DNA of 64,000 nucleotides from Calditrichales bacterium MX18-03 (GCA_021083345.1 JAJGRE010000004.1:62001-126000); one strand, 5' to 3'. Shown: positions 1 to 8,380, counted from the first letter of the stretch. A program made the numbers and translations. Notes: generated by a model from the letters alone, not told the origin.

Positions 1-482
1 TGCTTTATTCCATATTGACCGCTTCTGTTTGATGTCATATATTCTTTTATGAAAGACAAATAGGCCAGTAAATGCTGCTGCGAGCCGGCAATTGCTTTGT
101 GTCCGATTAAGAATGAATGGACTGCGTTATCCTGTGCCGTTTTGGGCACTGTCGATCCATCCTCTCTGATTTCAATAAAAAAATAGATCAGCTGCAGATC
201 CTGAGTGCTATTCACACGGATTTCATGGACAACGCCAGGGTCTGCCATAAAGATATCGCCCTTCTGGATACTGAAGGTCTTGTCACCATATAGAAACTTG
301 CCTTCACCCATGGTAACCACGCACAATTCATAGCAGTTGTGAAAATGGGGCTGGTTTGACAGCTGAATCAGGTTAAAATGACAGAAATACCCTACCTTGC
401 ATGTAATACTATATTTCCCCAGGCTTTCTTCCAGCTGCATGCCCGCCAAATGAGCGGATTCAGAAACAAGGCTCAAGTTCAT
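1..482 (-). CDS. AraC-type transcriptional regulator, cupin sensor domain (partial)
   Basis: The 3' part of this gene lies outside the window, so only about 160 N-terminal residues are visible. They form a cupin-like sensor: a histidine pair in QPHFHNCYEL, then GEGKFLYGDKTFSIQKGDIF and DPGVVHEI. This is the usual ligand-binding half of AraC/XylS regulators, whose two helix-turn-helix motifs would follow off the edge. The start is the ATG at 482, behind a G-rich ribosome binding site. The gene is divergent from the URO-D gene at 620 with 137 bp between them, so it may regulate that gene. The DNA-binding domain itself is not seen. Confidence 0.75.
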   Translation of the reverse strand, partial: MNLSLVSESAHLAGMQLEESLGKYSITCKVGYFCHFNLIQLSNQPHFHNCYELCVVTMGEGKFLYGDKTFSIQKGDIFMADPGVVHEIRVNSTQDLQLIYFFIEIREDGSTVPKTAQDNAVHSFLIGHKAIAGSQQHLLAYLSFIKEYMTSNRSGQYGIK

Positions 483-531
483 CGGAACACCCCCCCATCA
501 ATTGCTTCAATCATAGTACGGTTTTCGTTTT

Positions 532-561
532 TTGTCAATTTAATTTCGGTTTTTGTTATAT
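532..561 (+). promoter_or_regulatory. Probable sigma-A promoter for the URO-D gene
   Basis: TTGTCA (532-537) and TTATAT (556-561) are 18 bp apart, upstream of the gene at 620. It lies in the intergenic region shared with the divergent AraC-type gene. The -10 match is imperfect. Confidence 0.45.
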
Positions 562-619
562 TTTTCGCCATCACTTGTTTTATACTGCTGTTATAAACTA
601 ATTTTGGGGAGGTCATGGT

Positions 620-1855
620 ATGAACTATCGTGAAAGGGTACTGGCAAGCATCCGACATGAGGAGCCGGATCATGTTGCTGTCGATCTTAGCGCAACAACC
701 AGTTCGGGAATATCAGCAATCGCCTATAGCAATCTGACCAGGCACCTGAACCTGCCATTGAGTCGAAACCTTGTTTATGATGTGGTCCAACAGGTATCTC
801 AGCCGGATATACTGGTGCTGGATCTGTTTAAAGCGGGCGTTCTGGATATGGGAAGAATGTTCAATTCAGAGGACACCGACTGGTATGATGTAATACTGCA
901 AAACGGCGCTAAGGCTCAGTACCCTGTTTGGTTTCGACCGGCACTGCAGCTGGACGGAAGCTTTCATGCCTACGACAGCCAGGGAGACCTGCTTGCAAAA
1001 ATGCCTGTAGGCGCTACTTTTTTTGATCAAACACTTTTCCCCTATATTGATGGATATCCGGAGGATTTCAAGGGTCTTGCTGCAGCAATGAAAAAGGTGC
1101 ATTGGTCTGCCTTTGCACATAGCCCGTGGGATCATGCAGATGAAGCGGATTTTTGGAAGAAGCTTAGGGAAAAGGCGCTTTACCTGAGAGAAAACACCGA
1201 CCGCGCCATTATGATTGCGCCAGGCTGCAATCTTTTTGAGTGGGGCACCTATCTGAGGCGCATCGACAATTTCCTGATGGACTTGGCCTTGGAGCCTGAG
1301 AGTGTCGAGGGTTTGTTGGACGCATTGATGGAAATACACCTTTCCACGTTGGAGAAAGTGTGCAATGCGGTTGGCGACATTGTAGACATTGTCCGTTTAT
1401 GCGATGACCTGGGAACCGATAACGGTCCCTTTATGTCGCCGGCTATCTATAGAAGCCTCTTTAAGCCACGGCATAAAATGCTGTGCGACTACATTAAGAA
1501 ACACAGCAGGATGCATACCTTCCTGCATTCCTGCGGCTCCATCTATAAGGTCATTCCTGATTTGATCGATGCAGGCTTTGATATCGTCAATCCTGTACAG
1601 ACTGTTTGCCGGGATATGGACCCGGTGCGCCTGAAGCAGGAGTTCGGCAAGGATATCACCTTCTGGGGTGGCGGCTGCGATACCCGGTCAATCTTGAACA
1701 GGGGTACCCCTCAGCAGGTAAAGGAAAACGTTAAGAGAAATATTGAGACCTTTGCCCCCGGTGGCGGATTCGTCTTCAATACCATTCATAACATCATGCC
1801 CGATGTCCCGCCGGAAAACATTGTAGCGATGTTTGAAACCGTTAATCAGTATTGA
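620..1855 (+). CDS. Uroporphyrinogen decarboxylase (URO-D) family methyltransferase-like protein
   Basis: A 411-residue protein of the URO-D fold. It begins MNYRERVLASIRHEEPD, typical of the MtaA/CmuA-like branch that moves methyl groups from corrinoid proteins rather than making heme. An HSCG motif near residue 303, followed by GFDIVNPVQ and WGGGCDT, matches the C-terminal half, where this branch binds zinc through His and Cys. A GGGGAGG site sits at the right distance from the ATG. The corrinoid protein gene at 2049-2684 is a plausible methyl-carrying partner, although it is on the opposite strand. The substrate cannot be told. No heme biosynthesis genes are nearby. Confidence 0.8.
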   Translation: MNYRERVLASIRHEEPDHVAVDLSATTSSGISAIAYSNLTRHLNLPLSRNLVYDVVQQVSQPDILVLDLFKAGVLDMGRMFNSEDTDWYDVILQNGAKAQYPVWFRPALQLDGSFHAYDSQGDLLAKMPVGATFFDQTLFPYIDGYPEDFKGLAAAMKKVHWSAFAHSPWDHADEADFWKKLREKALYLRENTDRAIMIAPGCNLFEWGTYLRRIDNFLMDLALEPESVEGLLDALMEIHLSTLEKVCNAVGDIVDIVRLCDDLGTDNGPFMSPAIYRSLFKPRHKMLCDYIKKHSRMHTFLHSCGSIYKVIPDLIDAGFDIVNPVQTVCRDMDPVRLKQEFGKDITFWGGGCDTRSILNRGTPQQVKENVKRNIETFAPGGGFVFNTIHNIMPDVPPENIVAMFETVNQY

Positions 1856-1956
1856 TTCTTCTGTTAAAGTACAAAGGCAGCCTTGAGCTGCATTTGAAGC
1901 CCATGTACCATTTTCGAGTTTGTGAGAAAATACTGGTACGGGCAGTTAAATCAAGG

Positions 1957-2035
1957 TTTTTTATAGTGTAGAAAAGTATAACTTTTCTACACTATAAAAA
2001 ATTCCTGTCAGCGGCAAGCTGGCAGGAATTTTTTT
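1957..2035. terminator. Perfect 21-bp palindrome followed by a bidirectional terminator
   Basis: Two hairpins sit between the convergent URO-D and corrinoid genes. The first has perfect 21-bp arms (1957-1977 and 1981-2001) and a 3-nt loop. The second pairs 2000-2012 with 2018-2030 and is followed by a T run, a classic terminator for the plus strand. On the minus strand the second hairpin is followed by the T run of the first arm, so it should stop transcription both ways. Confidence 0.75.
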
Positions 2036-2048
2036 ATCTATTCTAAAA

Positions 2049-2684
2049 TTAACAGGAGCAAGCTTTAACTGCTTCATCTGCAGCAGAGGCAGCATCCGGT
2101 GTATAGATGTCTGCACCGACCTGCTTTGCGAAGGACTCTGTCACAGGTGCGCCGCCGATCATGAAGGTTATTTTGTCACGGATGCCTGCCTTCACAGCTG
2201 CATCAATAACATTCTGAATCTCATTCATTGTTGTGGTCAGAAGTGCGGAGCAAGCTATAATCTGAGCATTTTCCCTGATGGCTGTCTCAACGAACTTTTC
2301 TGCAGAAACGTCAATACCCAAGTCGATAACTTCCAGTCCCTTTCCTTCCATCATCATTCTGACAAGGTTCTTGCCGATGTCATGCAAATCGCCTGCAACG
2401 GTACCCAGAACGACCTTGCCTGTAGCCTTGACGCCACTTGATGCGAGCAGCGGCTTGAGAAGCTCGGAGCCGGCATTCATCGCTCTAGCTGCAATCAAAA
2501 CGTCCGGAACATATACTTCGTCTTTTTTGAACTTTTCACCGATGATACCCATTCCATGAAGGAGACCTTCCTTCAGAATCGTTTCGGCGCCCATGCCGTC
2601 GTCAATTGCCTTTTGAACGAGTTCCTTCACAACCTTCGCTTTACCATTCTGAAGGTTCTGTGAAATTTCCATAAGAATGCTCAT
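2049..2684 (-). CDS. Corrinoid (B12-binding) protein of a methyltransferase system
   Basis: 211 residues in the standard two-part layout of MtaC/MtbC/MttC-type carriers. An N-terminal helical cap (about residues 1-85) is followed by a B12-binding Rossmann domain. The lower axial histidine lies in GDLHDIGKNLV near residue 100, with SALLTTTM and IGGAPVT further on. The Co(I) cofactor accepts a methyl group from one methyltransferase and passes it to another. The ATG at 2684 was chosen because GGAGGA precedes it; an upstream in-frame start would add 12 residues without such a site. It ends in ACSC, a cysteine pair of unknown role. The URO-D protein at 620 is a candidate partner. Confidence 0.9.
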   Translation of the reverse strand: MSILMEISQNLQNGKAKVVKELVQKAIDDGMGAETILKEGLLHGMGIIGEKFKKDEVYVPDVLIAARAMNAGSELLKPLLASSGVKATGKVVLGTVAGDLHDIGKNLVRMMMEGKGLEVIDLGIDVSAEKFVETAIRENAQIIACSALLTTTMNEIQNVIDAAVKAGIRDKITFMIGGAPVTESFAKQVGADIYTPDAASAADEAVKACSC

Positions 2685-2880
2685 GTCGTATTCCTCCGTT
2701 ATAATTATTCTTTTAGCCACTTCCGTATATTTCTATTTTATTACGCCCCCAAGCTTTTGTATTGGAAATATTCAATCTTTTTTGTACTTTCTTGTTACGC
2801 ATCGCTGCAATATGAAAGTTGTAAATATATGGGTGTCATAATATAATGTGAATGTATTAAATTTTTTTGGGGGTAACGAT

Positions 2881-5139
2881 ATGACAAAAAAAAGAGGTTT
2901 TTCATTGCTGATTGCTGTAATGCTGCTTTTGAGTTCCGTACTGCCTGTGTATGCCGGTACGGCGGCAGCAGATTCCAGCGTGGAGCAAAATGCCAAAATA
3001 TCAAAAGAAGAAGCCAAAAAGGCAGCCACCGATGCAGTAAAAAAATTCTTTGGGCTGGAAATCGACGATAAGAAATATCAAACCAACATTCAACTCATGC
3101 CCAGAATGGATTTTAGACGCAGCTACTCATGGGAGGTTTCCTGGAGCTTATTTGACGGCAGGACCAGCTCCCATATCAGTGCAGGTATTGACGCCGCAAC
3201 CGGAAAGCTCACCCGCTTCTATAAAAGCGAAAGCTATTCAAGCCGCGACCAGGTTGCAGTGGCCTTACTGAGCAAGGAGCAAGCACAAGGATTTGCCGAG
3301 ACCTTTCTCGCGAAAACCAACCCCGAGCAGTTCAAACAGACAAAGCTTTTGGACATGAACAGCGCCTATTATGTCAAAACTCGCCCTGATTACAGCTTCA
3401 GGTACATCCGGGAAATAAACGGCATCCGCTATGATAACAATTATATCAATGTAAGCATCAACGGTGTGGATGGCAGTATCCGATCCTACGATTACAATTG
3501 GGAGGAGGATATAAACTTCCCATCGGCTGAAGGTGTCATCAGCAAGGAAAAGGCCATGCAGATCCTGAAGGACAGCCTGGATATGAAGCTGCGCTATTCT
3601 TCAGTAAGAAGCAAAATCCGGCCTTCAACTGAACCGCCCGTGATCAGGCTGGCCTATCAGCCTGACTACCAATACGGTATTTATGCCGATGCCTTGACCG
3701 GTCAGGCATTGGACTATAGCGGCAAACCGCTTGCTGAACAAAAGAGCAGAGATATATCCAGGGAGCAAATGGAAAAGTATGCAGCAGACACAAAGACCCG
3801 CCGGGTTATCAGCAAGGAAATAGACAGTAAAAGAGCCGCGGAGATAATCAATCACAGAATCAAGGAATTCTTCGGTGAAAACTACCGGTTGGAAAACCTG
3901 AATTATTCTGAGAACGAAGTTCAATGGCAGGCAAGCAGTAAGCGGACATGGTCGGCTGAAATTATCAAGAATGAGGATGCGTCGGTAAACTTTGTAGGTC
4001 AGGTTTCAATTGACGCCTTAACGGAAGAGCTTCTTTCCTTCAACAGGTATGATAATGGGTATGCCTACGGCGAAGCCTATGAACCCAAGCTGACCTGGGA
4101 GCAGGCGTATGACAAGGCTATTGAACTCATTGGAAGCTATTTTCCAGGGAAGCTGCCTTGCATCAAGACCAAGCAAACAAATTATCTGCAAACCTACCTG
4201 GTCAATAACGTGGAAGTCCCTGAGAGACGTGTGTATTTCCACTTTCCCAGGGTGGAGAAGGGTATAGAGTTTACCGATAGCTCTATTGCCGTCGATTTGG
4301 ATTTAAAGACCGGCGAAGTGATGAGCCTGTACTGTAACTGGATTGAAAATCCTCCACTCCCATCGGCCGAAGGCAACATCGGCGGCGAAAAAGCAAAAGA
4401 GCTATATCTGAAGGACTTTGATGCGGTTCTTAAGTATGTGCCGATCAATCAGAACAAAGCACCGGACAGTGCCAACCCCTTGAAGATTGTGTATTCACTG
4501 GAAAACAAGCCGGGTACCTTACGGGGTGAATATATTGATGCCCTTTCCGGAAAAATCACGGACTACAGCGGTGAAGAAATCAACATGACAGAGACTGACT
4601 TCAATACCAAAATCAAAGGGCTGCCGGCGGAAAAAGAGCTTAGTATCCTCGCTTTTCAAGGCATTATCGATGCAAAGGATTTCGATCCGGACAGGGAAAT
4701 AACCTTCATCGAGCTTGTAAAAATGCTGGTCAATGCAAAAGGGTACCGGCCAACTGCTTCCGGCGCTGCCGAAGTACTGCTGTTCAAGAATATAACAAAA
4801 AAAGATGACAGCTATTCTTATATAAATGAAGCTGTAAGATACGGACTTTTGGAAAACGAGCCGGTGGAGCTTGAGTTGGAAGCCAAGGTGACACGGGAAC
4901 AAATGGTGGAATTGATCGTAACCATGTCGAACTATGACAAGCTGGCACAAGCGAAGGATATATTCGTACTAAGCTTTGAAGATGCCAAACAGATAAGCCC
5001 CGATAGAACCGGTTATGTTGCTATTGGAAAGGGTCTTGGCATTATTACGGCAGACAATGGAAAATTCAGACCCAATGACGATGCAAAAATGGCCGAGGCC
5101 GCGGTGGGAATCTATAAAGCCCTTGATAGTTTGAGATAA
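2881..5139 (+). CDS. Secreted YcdB/YcdC-repeat protein with C-terminal S-layer homology domains
   Basis: A 752-residue exported protein. Residues 1-26 form a signal peptide (lysines, then LLIAVMLLLSSVLPVYAG). The body has two similar halves of the YcdB/YcdC (PepSY-like) type; repeated words such as INFPSAEGVISKEKA and PPLPSAEGNIGGEKA show an internal duplication, and YADALTGQALDYSGKP versus YIDALSGKITDYSGEE shows it again. From about residue 600 there are S-layer homology-like segments (ITFIELVKMLVNAKGY, VTREQMVELIV, GKFRPNDDAKMAEAA), which in Firmicutes bind cell-wall polymers. The start at 2881 has a G-rich site and leaves a clean signal peptide. The exact role is unknown; it is probably at the cell surface. 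Confidence 0.8.
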   Translation: MTKKRGFSLLIAVMLLLSSVLPVYAGTAAADSSVEQNAKISKEEAKKAATDAVKKFFGLEIDDKKYQTNIQLMPRMDFRRSYSWEVSWSLFDGRTSSHISAGIDAATGKLTRFYKSESYSSRDQVAVALLSKEQAQGFAETFLAKTNPEQFKQTKLLDMNSAYYVKTRPDYSFRYIREINGIRYDNNYINVSINGVDGSIRSYDYNWEEDINFPSAEGVISKEKAMQILKDSLDMKLRYSSVRSKIRPSTEPPVIRLAYQPDYQYGIYADALTGQALDYSGKPLAEQKSRDISREQMEKYAADTKTRRVISKEIDSKRAAEIINHRIKEFFGENYRLENLNYSENEVQWQASSKRTWSAEIIKNEDASVNFVGQVSIDALTEELLSFNRYDNGYAYGEAYEPKLTWEQAYDKAIELIGSYFPGKLPCIKTKQTNYLQTYLVNNVEVPERRVYFHFPRVEKGIEFTDSSIAVDLDLKTGEVMSLYCNWIENPPLPSAEGNIGGEKAKELYLKDFDAVLKYVPINQNKAPDSANPLKIVYSLENKPGTLRGEYIDALSGKITDYSGEEINMTETDFNTKIKGLPAEKELSILAFQGIIDAKDFDPDREITFIELVKMLVNAKGYRPTASGAAEVLLFKNITKKDDSYSYINEAVRYGLLENEPVELELEAKVTREQMVELIVTMSNYDKLAQAKDIFVLSFEDAKQISPDRTGYVAIGKGLGIITADNGKFRPNDDAKMAEAAVGIYKALDSLR

Positions 5140-5147
5140 CCGCAGCT

Positions 5148-5206
5148 AAAAAAAGGTAACGCACTTGAAGCTTTATTCAAGCCTTTCAAGTGCGTTACCT
5201 TTTTTA
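5148..5206. terminator. Bidirectional terminator
   Basis: Long inverted repeat (AAAAAAGGTAACGCACTTGA and its complement) with A and T runs on both flanks, between two convergent genes. The stop codon of the HD gene lies in its loop. Confidence 0.8.
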
Positions 5207-5991
5207 TTTCCCTCTTTCAGCCTCTTTTCAATATAGTCACTGATATAGAGATGCGCGTTTGCAATATCTTCCCCTGGCGGCAGCAGCCTGAAAAGGCGGT
5301 CCATATAGTCCCTTCGCTTTATCTCCAGAAGGGTAAAGCCATAGTTGACATCAAAGATCCAGGCAGCATAGGTCAGTTTTCTGTCATTCAGCGTCTTTGC
5401 CTCCTTGTAGCTGATGTTTTCTCCTTTCATGATTTTTTCTACAACAGAGGGCGTGTAGACAGGATCATCCGGGAAATCCTCCAGGACATGATTCTTCCTC
5501 TGGTCACGCCCCTCGTAGTAATTGATCACCACGTCGAAAGCATCCAGCTTGTCGGCATCCCGTATCATACGGGCATAAAAAAGTACCTCACCCGCCTCGT
5601 GCTCCGGCAGGTCCAGAATATTATGATATTCCACCGCCTTCAGCACAATATTTTTTTCCTGGGCATCAAGGCCGGACAGCACTTTTTGCTCTTCCAGTAC
5701 CCGAACACCGATCAGCCCGTGATTTTCGGCCTTCAGGTCGGAGAAGGTCCGGTACTGCCGGTACTGCTCGAACCGCCCTATATCATGAAAAAGTGCAACC
5801 ACCTCTGCCAGCCGCAGTGCATTATCCTGCAGCCCCAAGCGCGTCCCCAGGGCCTTCATGTTCTCACATACTTTCTTTGTATGCCGCTCTTTCAATTCAA
5901 TGTTGGTCTGCATTTCACCATCATTTGTATAGAAAGTCCGGACATACCTGTCAAACCAGTCATGAAAAAAAACGATGCTGGTGCTGTCCAT
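5173..5991 (-). CDS. HD domain phosphohydrolase-like protein
   Basis: 272 residues. The HD metal-binding pattern is clear: H near residue 41 in ERHTKKVCENM, then HDIGRFEQY, EYHN and DADKLDAFDVV. These residues coordinate divalent metals in HD-family nucleotidases and phosphodiesterases. The substrate is not predictable. The ATG at 5991 follows GAGGAG; an upstream ATG would add eight residues. It runs in the same direction as the hemerythrin gene, but a terminator separates the two. Confidence 0.75.
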   Translation of the reverse strand: MDSTSIVFFHDWFDRYVRTFYTNDGEMQTNIELKERHTKKVCENMKALGTRLGLQDNALRLAEVVALFHDIGRFEQYRQYRTFSDLKAENHGLIGVRVLEEQKVLSGLDAQEKNIVLKAVEYHNILDLPEHEAGEVLFYARMIRDADKLDAFDVVINYYEGRDQRKNHVLEDFPDDPVYTPSVVEKIMKGENISYKEAKTLNDRKLTYAAWIFDVNYGFTLLEIKRRDYMDRLFRLLPPGEDIANAHLYISDYIEKRLKEGNKKGNALERLE

Positions 5992-6070
5992 ATCGCATCT
6001 CCTCTCTTCAACCATTCATATAGACTGCTGACATTATTTTACTATCTTTCGCTTTTAGCCGCAAACCCCA

Positions 6071-6110
6071 AAAAACGAAAGTCCGGAAGCTTAATCTGGC
6101 ACTTCCGGAC
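6071..6110 (-). terminator. Terminator of the hemerythrin gene
   Basis: GTCCGGAAG (6081-6089) pairs with CTTCCGGAC (6102-6110). On the minus strand the stem is followed by TTTCGTTTTTTG. Confidence 0.75.
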
Positions 6111-6137
6111 GATGAAGGAACAACTGGACAACTGCCG

Positions 6138-6698
6138 TCAATGCACGGGCTGATGATGCTCCAGCGATTGTGCAAACGCTATGTATTGGTTCCGGAGGAT
6201 TGTGTTTTCTGCATCCGACTCTATCCGGTCAAACTCATGATCCAGCCTGGACAGGGTCTCCGGCGCAAGTGTTCTTGCAGCAAATTGGTATACTGCATTA
6301 TCCTCCTTATCAATATGCTTGAGAAGCATCTTCTCATAGCCCAGCGCACTTGCTATTATATCAACCCTTGCATCGGCATCCCCTTCCCGGCAGGCTTTCA
6401 GCGCCTTCTCAAGCTCATATATATGTGCACGGCCAAAATCGTGCTCCACCAGCATGCCCATGATGGGGCCGTTCTCGACGTCTTTGCCCAGTTCCTGGGA
6501 CATCACATTGAACAGGTGGCTTTCCTCTTTCTTGTGGTGGTACTTGTCGGCATAGTTCCTTACAAAGTCGATCATGCGGTAGAAAAGCTCATATTCCACC
6601 TGCTCTCCGTTGACCATGCGGATGCACTGCCTTCTTAGTCCTGCCAGCACCATCTTGATATATTTGTGCTCCTCTTTCAAGATATCAATAGACTTCAT
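6138..6698 (-). CDS. Hemerythrin-like domain protein
   Basis: 186 residues forming a four-helix hemerythrin-type protein. Candidate di-iron ligands occur in order: EEHKYI near residue 11, KYHHKKEESHLF near 55-62, EHDFGRAHIYEL near 85-91 and KHIDKEDNAVY near 133. This HHxxxE/H-rich pattern is typical of the bacterial hemerythrin HHE cation-binding family, which binds O2 or NO or protects against oxidative stress. A purine-rich site precedes the ATG. It appears to be a single-gene unit ended by its own terminator. Confidence 0.85.
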   Translation of the reverse strand: MKSIDILKEEHKYIKMVLAGLRRQCIRMVNGEQVEYELFYRMIDFVRNYADKYHHKKEESHLFNVMSQELGKDVENGPIMGMLVEHDFGRAHIYELEKALKACREGDADARVDIIASALGYEKMLLKHIDKEDNAVYQFAARTLAPETLSRLDHEFDRIESDAENTILRNQYIAFAQSLEHHQPVH

Positions 6699-6845
6699 AT
6701 CCTATCCCGCCTTTCGGTATTTATGCATTATTCTTCCCGGATAAGAAAAATTAATGTAGTTTGTCGGCCTACTCCAACCAGGCATGTTTTTAAGGTACTT
6801 GGATATAATATGCTTTAAATTAAAATGTGTTAAGGAGGAACAAGC

Positions 6846-7331
6846 TTGAAAGAGTTGCTAAGATATACCCATGTTTTCCAGATGATTCTTGTATGGGCTT
6901 ACGCCTTTCTGTTTGTCAAACCCAAGCGGATCAAGGAGCTTTGGCCCGTAGGCCTGCTTTCCCTTATCCTGATGCTCGTGTCCGATATTTTCCTGATTTC
7001 CCTGGGCCTGTTTCAGTACAACAAACCCCTGATCAAGATTTTCGGCGCCCCTTTGTTTCATCTTATCTGGGCTGCCGGCTCTGGGATCATCTACATCCAT
7101 TATTCCAAGCCTTCATTCGGGAAGCAGTTACTGATTATCTTGCTTTTTACTATTGCTACATTGGCTTTTGATTATACTGCACAGCTGGCAGGTGTCGCTC
7201 AGAAATTGAACAACTACACTTTCATACACAGCGCATTCCTGGACTTCAGTGCTTTGATTGCATTGCTTTGGGTTTCAGAGGGGTTGCTGGGAAACCGGGT
7301 TTACTCGGTGAAAAACAGACGTACAAAATGA
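6846..7331 (+). CDS. Small four- to five-helix membrane protein
   Basis: 161 residues starting with TTG at 6846, directly behind a perfect AAGGAGG. Hydrophobic segments lie near residues 10-25, 33-54, 63-83, 92-112 and 127-147, with few charged loops, so it is an integral membrane protein. It may belong to the CBO0543-like group of small clostridial membrane proteins, but this rests on topology only. It ends in a basic tail (KNRRTK). No neighbour suggests a function. Confidence 0.6.
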   Translation: MKELLRYTHVFQMILVWAYAFLFVKPKRIKELWPVGLLSLILMLVSDIFLISLGLFQYNKPLIKIFGAPLFHLIWAAGSGIIYIHYSKPSFGKQLLIILLFTIATLAFDYTAQLAGVAQKLNNYTFIHSAFLDFSALIALLWVSEGLLGNRVYSVKNRRTK

Positions 7332-7365
7332 ATTAAAGGTTGGAAGCCGCCTTCCAACCTTTAAT
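7332..7365. terminator. Bidirectional terminator
   Basis: Perfect 15-bp stem (7332-7346 with 7351-7365) and a 4-nt loop, between a plus-strand and a minus-strand gene. The minus-strand gene stops inside the right arm. T-runs are short. Confidence 0.55.
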
Positions 7366-7510
7366 CCTTTGCCCCGTCTTCCCGCTGATATGCAATCAGA
7401 ACGATATTCCCTCCGATTTCTCTGGCAATATCCTTCTCATATTCAGTCAGCCGCTGCTTTACCTTCTGATTGTCGTTAATGTCCGCCAGCCTGTATGCGT
7501 TTTTGTCCAT
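7361..7510 (-). CDS. Small hypothetical protein, 49 residues
   Basis: MDKNAYRLADINDNQKVKQ and so on, starting at 7510 behind an excellent AGGAGGAG site. A longer in-frame reading upstream (to 7633) lacks such a site and was not used. The sequence is charged, soluble and probably helical, with no recognised domain. Similar 50-residue proteins are often found singly in clostridia; function unknown. Confidence 0.55.
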   Translation of the reverse strand: MDKNAYRLADINDNQKVKQRLTEYEKDIAREIGGNIVLIAYQREDGAKD

Positions 7511-7660
7511 ATCTTCTCCTCCTTTTCCGGTGCCTAAGCCTTTCGGCTCCTGGCACTCACAGTATCTTGGTCTTAGTTTGCCCTTTTTCGTTGAATTTAT
7601 ATAAATCGCACTAATTGTATTATTTTTCTTCATACACCCAGCTAGAATTATTGGTGAATA

Positions 7661-7689
7661 TTTACAGATTATGCTATTTGTGCTATAAT
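7661..7689 (+). promoter_or_regulatory. Sigma-A promoter of the first zinc-ribbon gene
   Basis: TTTACA (7661-7666) and TATAAT (7684-7689) with an ideal 17-bp spacer. Transcription should start near 7696, giving a leader of about 100 nt. Confidence 0.75.
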
Positions 7690-7702
7690 TAGATGTCGAA
7701 GA

Positions 7703-7788
7703 GATTTAACAAATTAGAACCATTTCCTACTATTTATTAGGTAGAAATCTGTTTGTTACTTGTTAAATCCCTAATAAATATCGGGAGG
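7703..7788 (+). promoter_or_regulatory. Structured 5' leader with H-type pseudoknot (copy 1)
   Basis: P1 pairs GATTTAAC (7703-7710) with GTTAAATC (7762-7769). P2 pairs TTATTAGG inside the P1 loop (7734-7741) with CCTAATAA (7770-7777), directly abutting P1. This crossing arrangement is an H-type pseudoknot ending five bases before the GGGAGG ribosome binding site at 7783. A matching leader lies at 8101. The loop carries ACCATTTCCTAC, shared by both copies. Confidence 0.65.
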
Positions 7789-7795
7789 TAAAAAA

Positions 7796-7981
7796 ATGGC
7801 TGACAAGACACTGACATGCAAGGATTGTGGCTGCACTTTCGTATTTACTGAGGGCGAGCAGGCTTTTTACAAGGAGAAAGGTTTCGACAACGAGCCGCAG
7901 AGATGCCCCGACTGCAGAAGAGCCAGAAAAGCTCAGAACAATAAGAGCCGGGAGCCGAGGGGAAACCAGTTCAGACGTTAA
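7796..7981 (+). CDS. Zinc-ribbon protein (CxxC-x-CxxC, zf-trcl type), copy 1
   Basis: A 61-residue protein with two CxxC knuckles (CKDCGC near residues 9-12 and CPDC near 37-40) separated by an acidic/aromatic stretch, then a basic tail rich in Arg and Gln. This is the small probable zinc-binding protein family common in clostridia. The second knuckle plus basic tail suggests nucleic-acid contact, which is inference. It has its own promoter, structured leader and terminator. A near-identical paralogue lies 200 bp downstream. Confidence 0.85.
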   Translation: MADKTLTCKDCGCTFVFTEGEQAFYKEKGFDNEPQRCPDCRRARKAQNNKSREPRGNQFRR

Positions 7982-7993
7982 ATGAAAGATATG

Positions 7994-8026
7994 GAGCATT
8001 GCTTTGCAGTGCTCTTTGCTTTTTTC
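7994..8026 (+). terminator. Rho-independent terminator
   Basis: GAGCATTGC pairs with GCAGTGCTC around a TTT loop, followed by TTTGCTTTTTT. Confidence 0.75.
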
Positions 8027-8100
8027 TGCACATGAATATTTCCATTTATGATGGACATACTAGTACTGACTGTATATATGGAAATACAGAAAATCTATGC

Positions 8101-8188
8101 GATTTAACGATCATAAACCATTTCCTACAATTTATTGGGATGAAAGGTATGCGTTGAGTGTTGTTAAATCCTGATAAGGAATAGGAGG
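8101..8188 (+). promoter_or_regulatory. Structured 5' leader with H-type pseudoknot (copy 2)
   Basis: P1 is identical to copy 1 (8101-8108 with 8163-8170). P2 pairs TTATTGGG (8132-8139) with CCTGATAA (8170-8177) using two G-U pairs, so several bases differ from copy 1 while pairing is kept. The spacer from P1 to P2 is 23 nt in both. AGGAGG follows. A weak promoter (TGGACA at 8052, TATATG at 8075) lies upstream. Confidence 0.65.
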
Positions 8189-8197
8189 TGCATTTGA

Positions 8198-8371
8198 ATG
8201 ACTGATAAGACGTTGACCTGCAAAGACTGTAATTCGACTTTCGTTTTTACGGAAGGCGAGCAGGCTTTTTACAAGGAGAAGGGGTTCGAAAACGAGCCGC
8301 AGCGATGTCCGGATTGCAGACGGGCAAAAAAAGCTCAGAACAACCGTGGCGGCAGAGATTTCAGAAGGTAA
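8198..8371 (+). CDS. Zinc-ribbon protein (zf-trcl type), copy 2
   Basis: A 57-residue paralogue of the protein at 7796. MTDKTLTCKDC is followed by FTEGEQAFYKEKGF and CPDCRRAKKAQNN, with a shorter tail ending in RDFRR. The CxxC knuckles are intact. The start is supported by AGGAGG and by alignment with copy 1. It is a tandem duplication in which both the coding region and the leader are kept, so both copies are probably in use. It differs from copy 1 mainly in the tail and near the first knuckle (NST for GCT). Confidence 0.85.
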   Translation: MTDKTLTCKDCNSTFVFTEGEQAFYKEKGFENEPQRCPDCRRAKKAQNNRGGRDFRR

Positions 8372-8380
8372 TACGGACTA

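Noticed and set aside
5251-6153. Plus-strand open frame of 300 codons
   Set aside because: It is the complement of the HD-domain gene, whose metal-binding motifs and start site are clear; no motif is found in the plus-strand reading.
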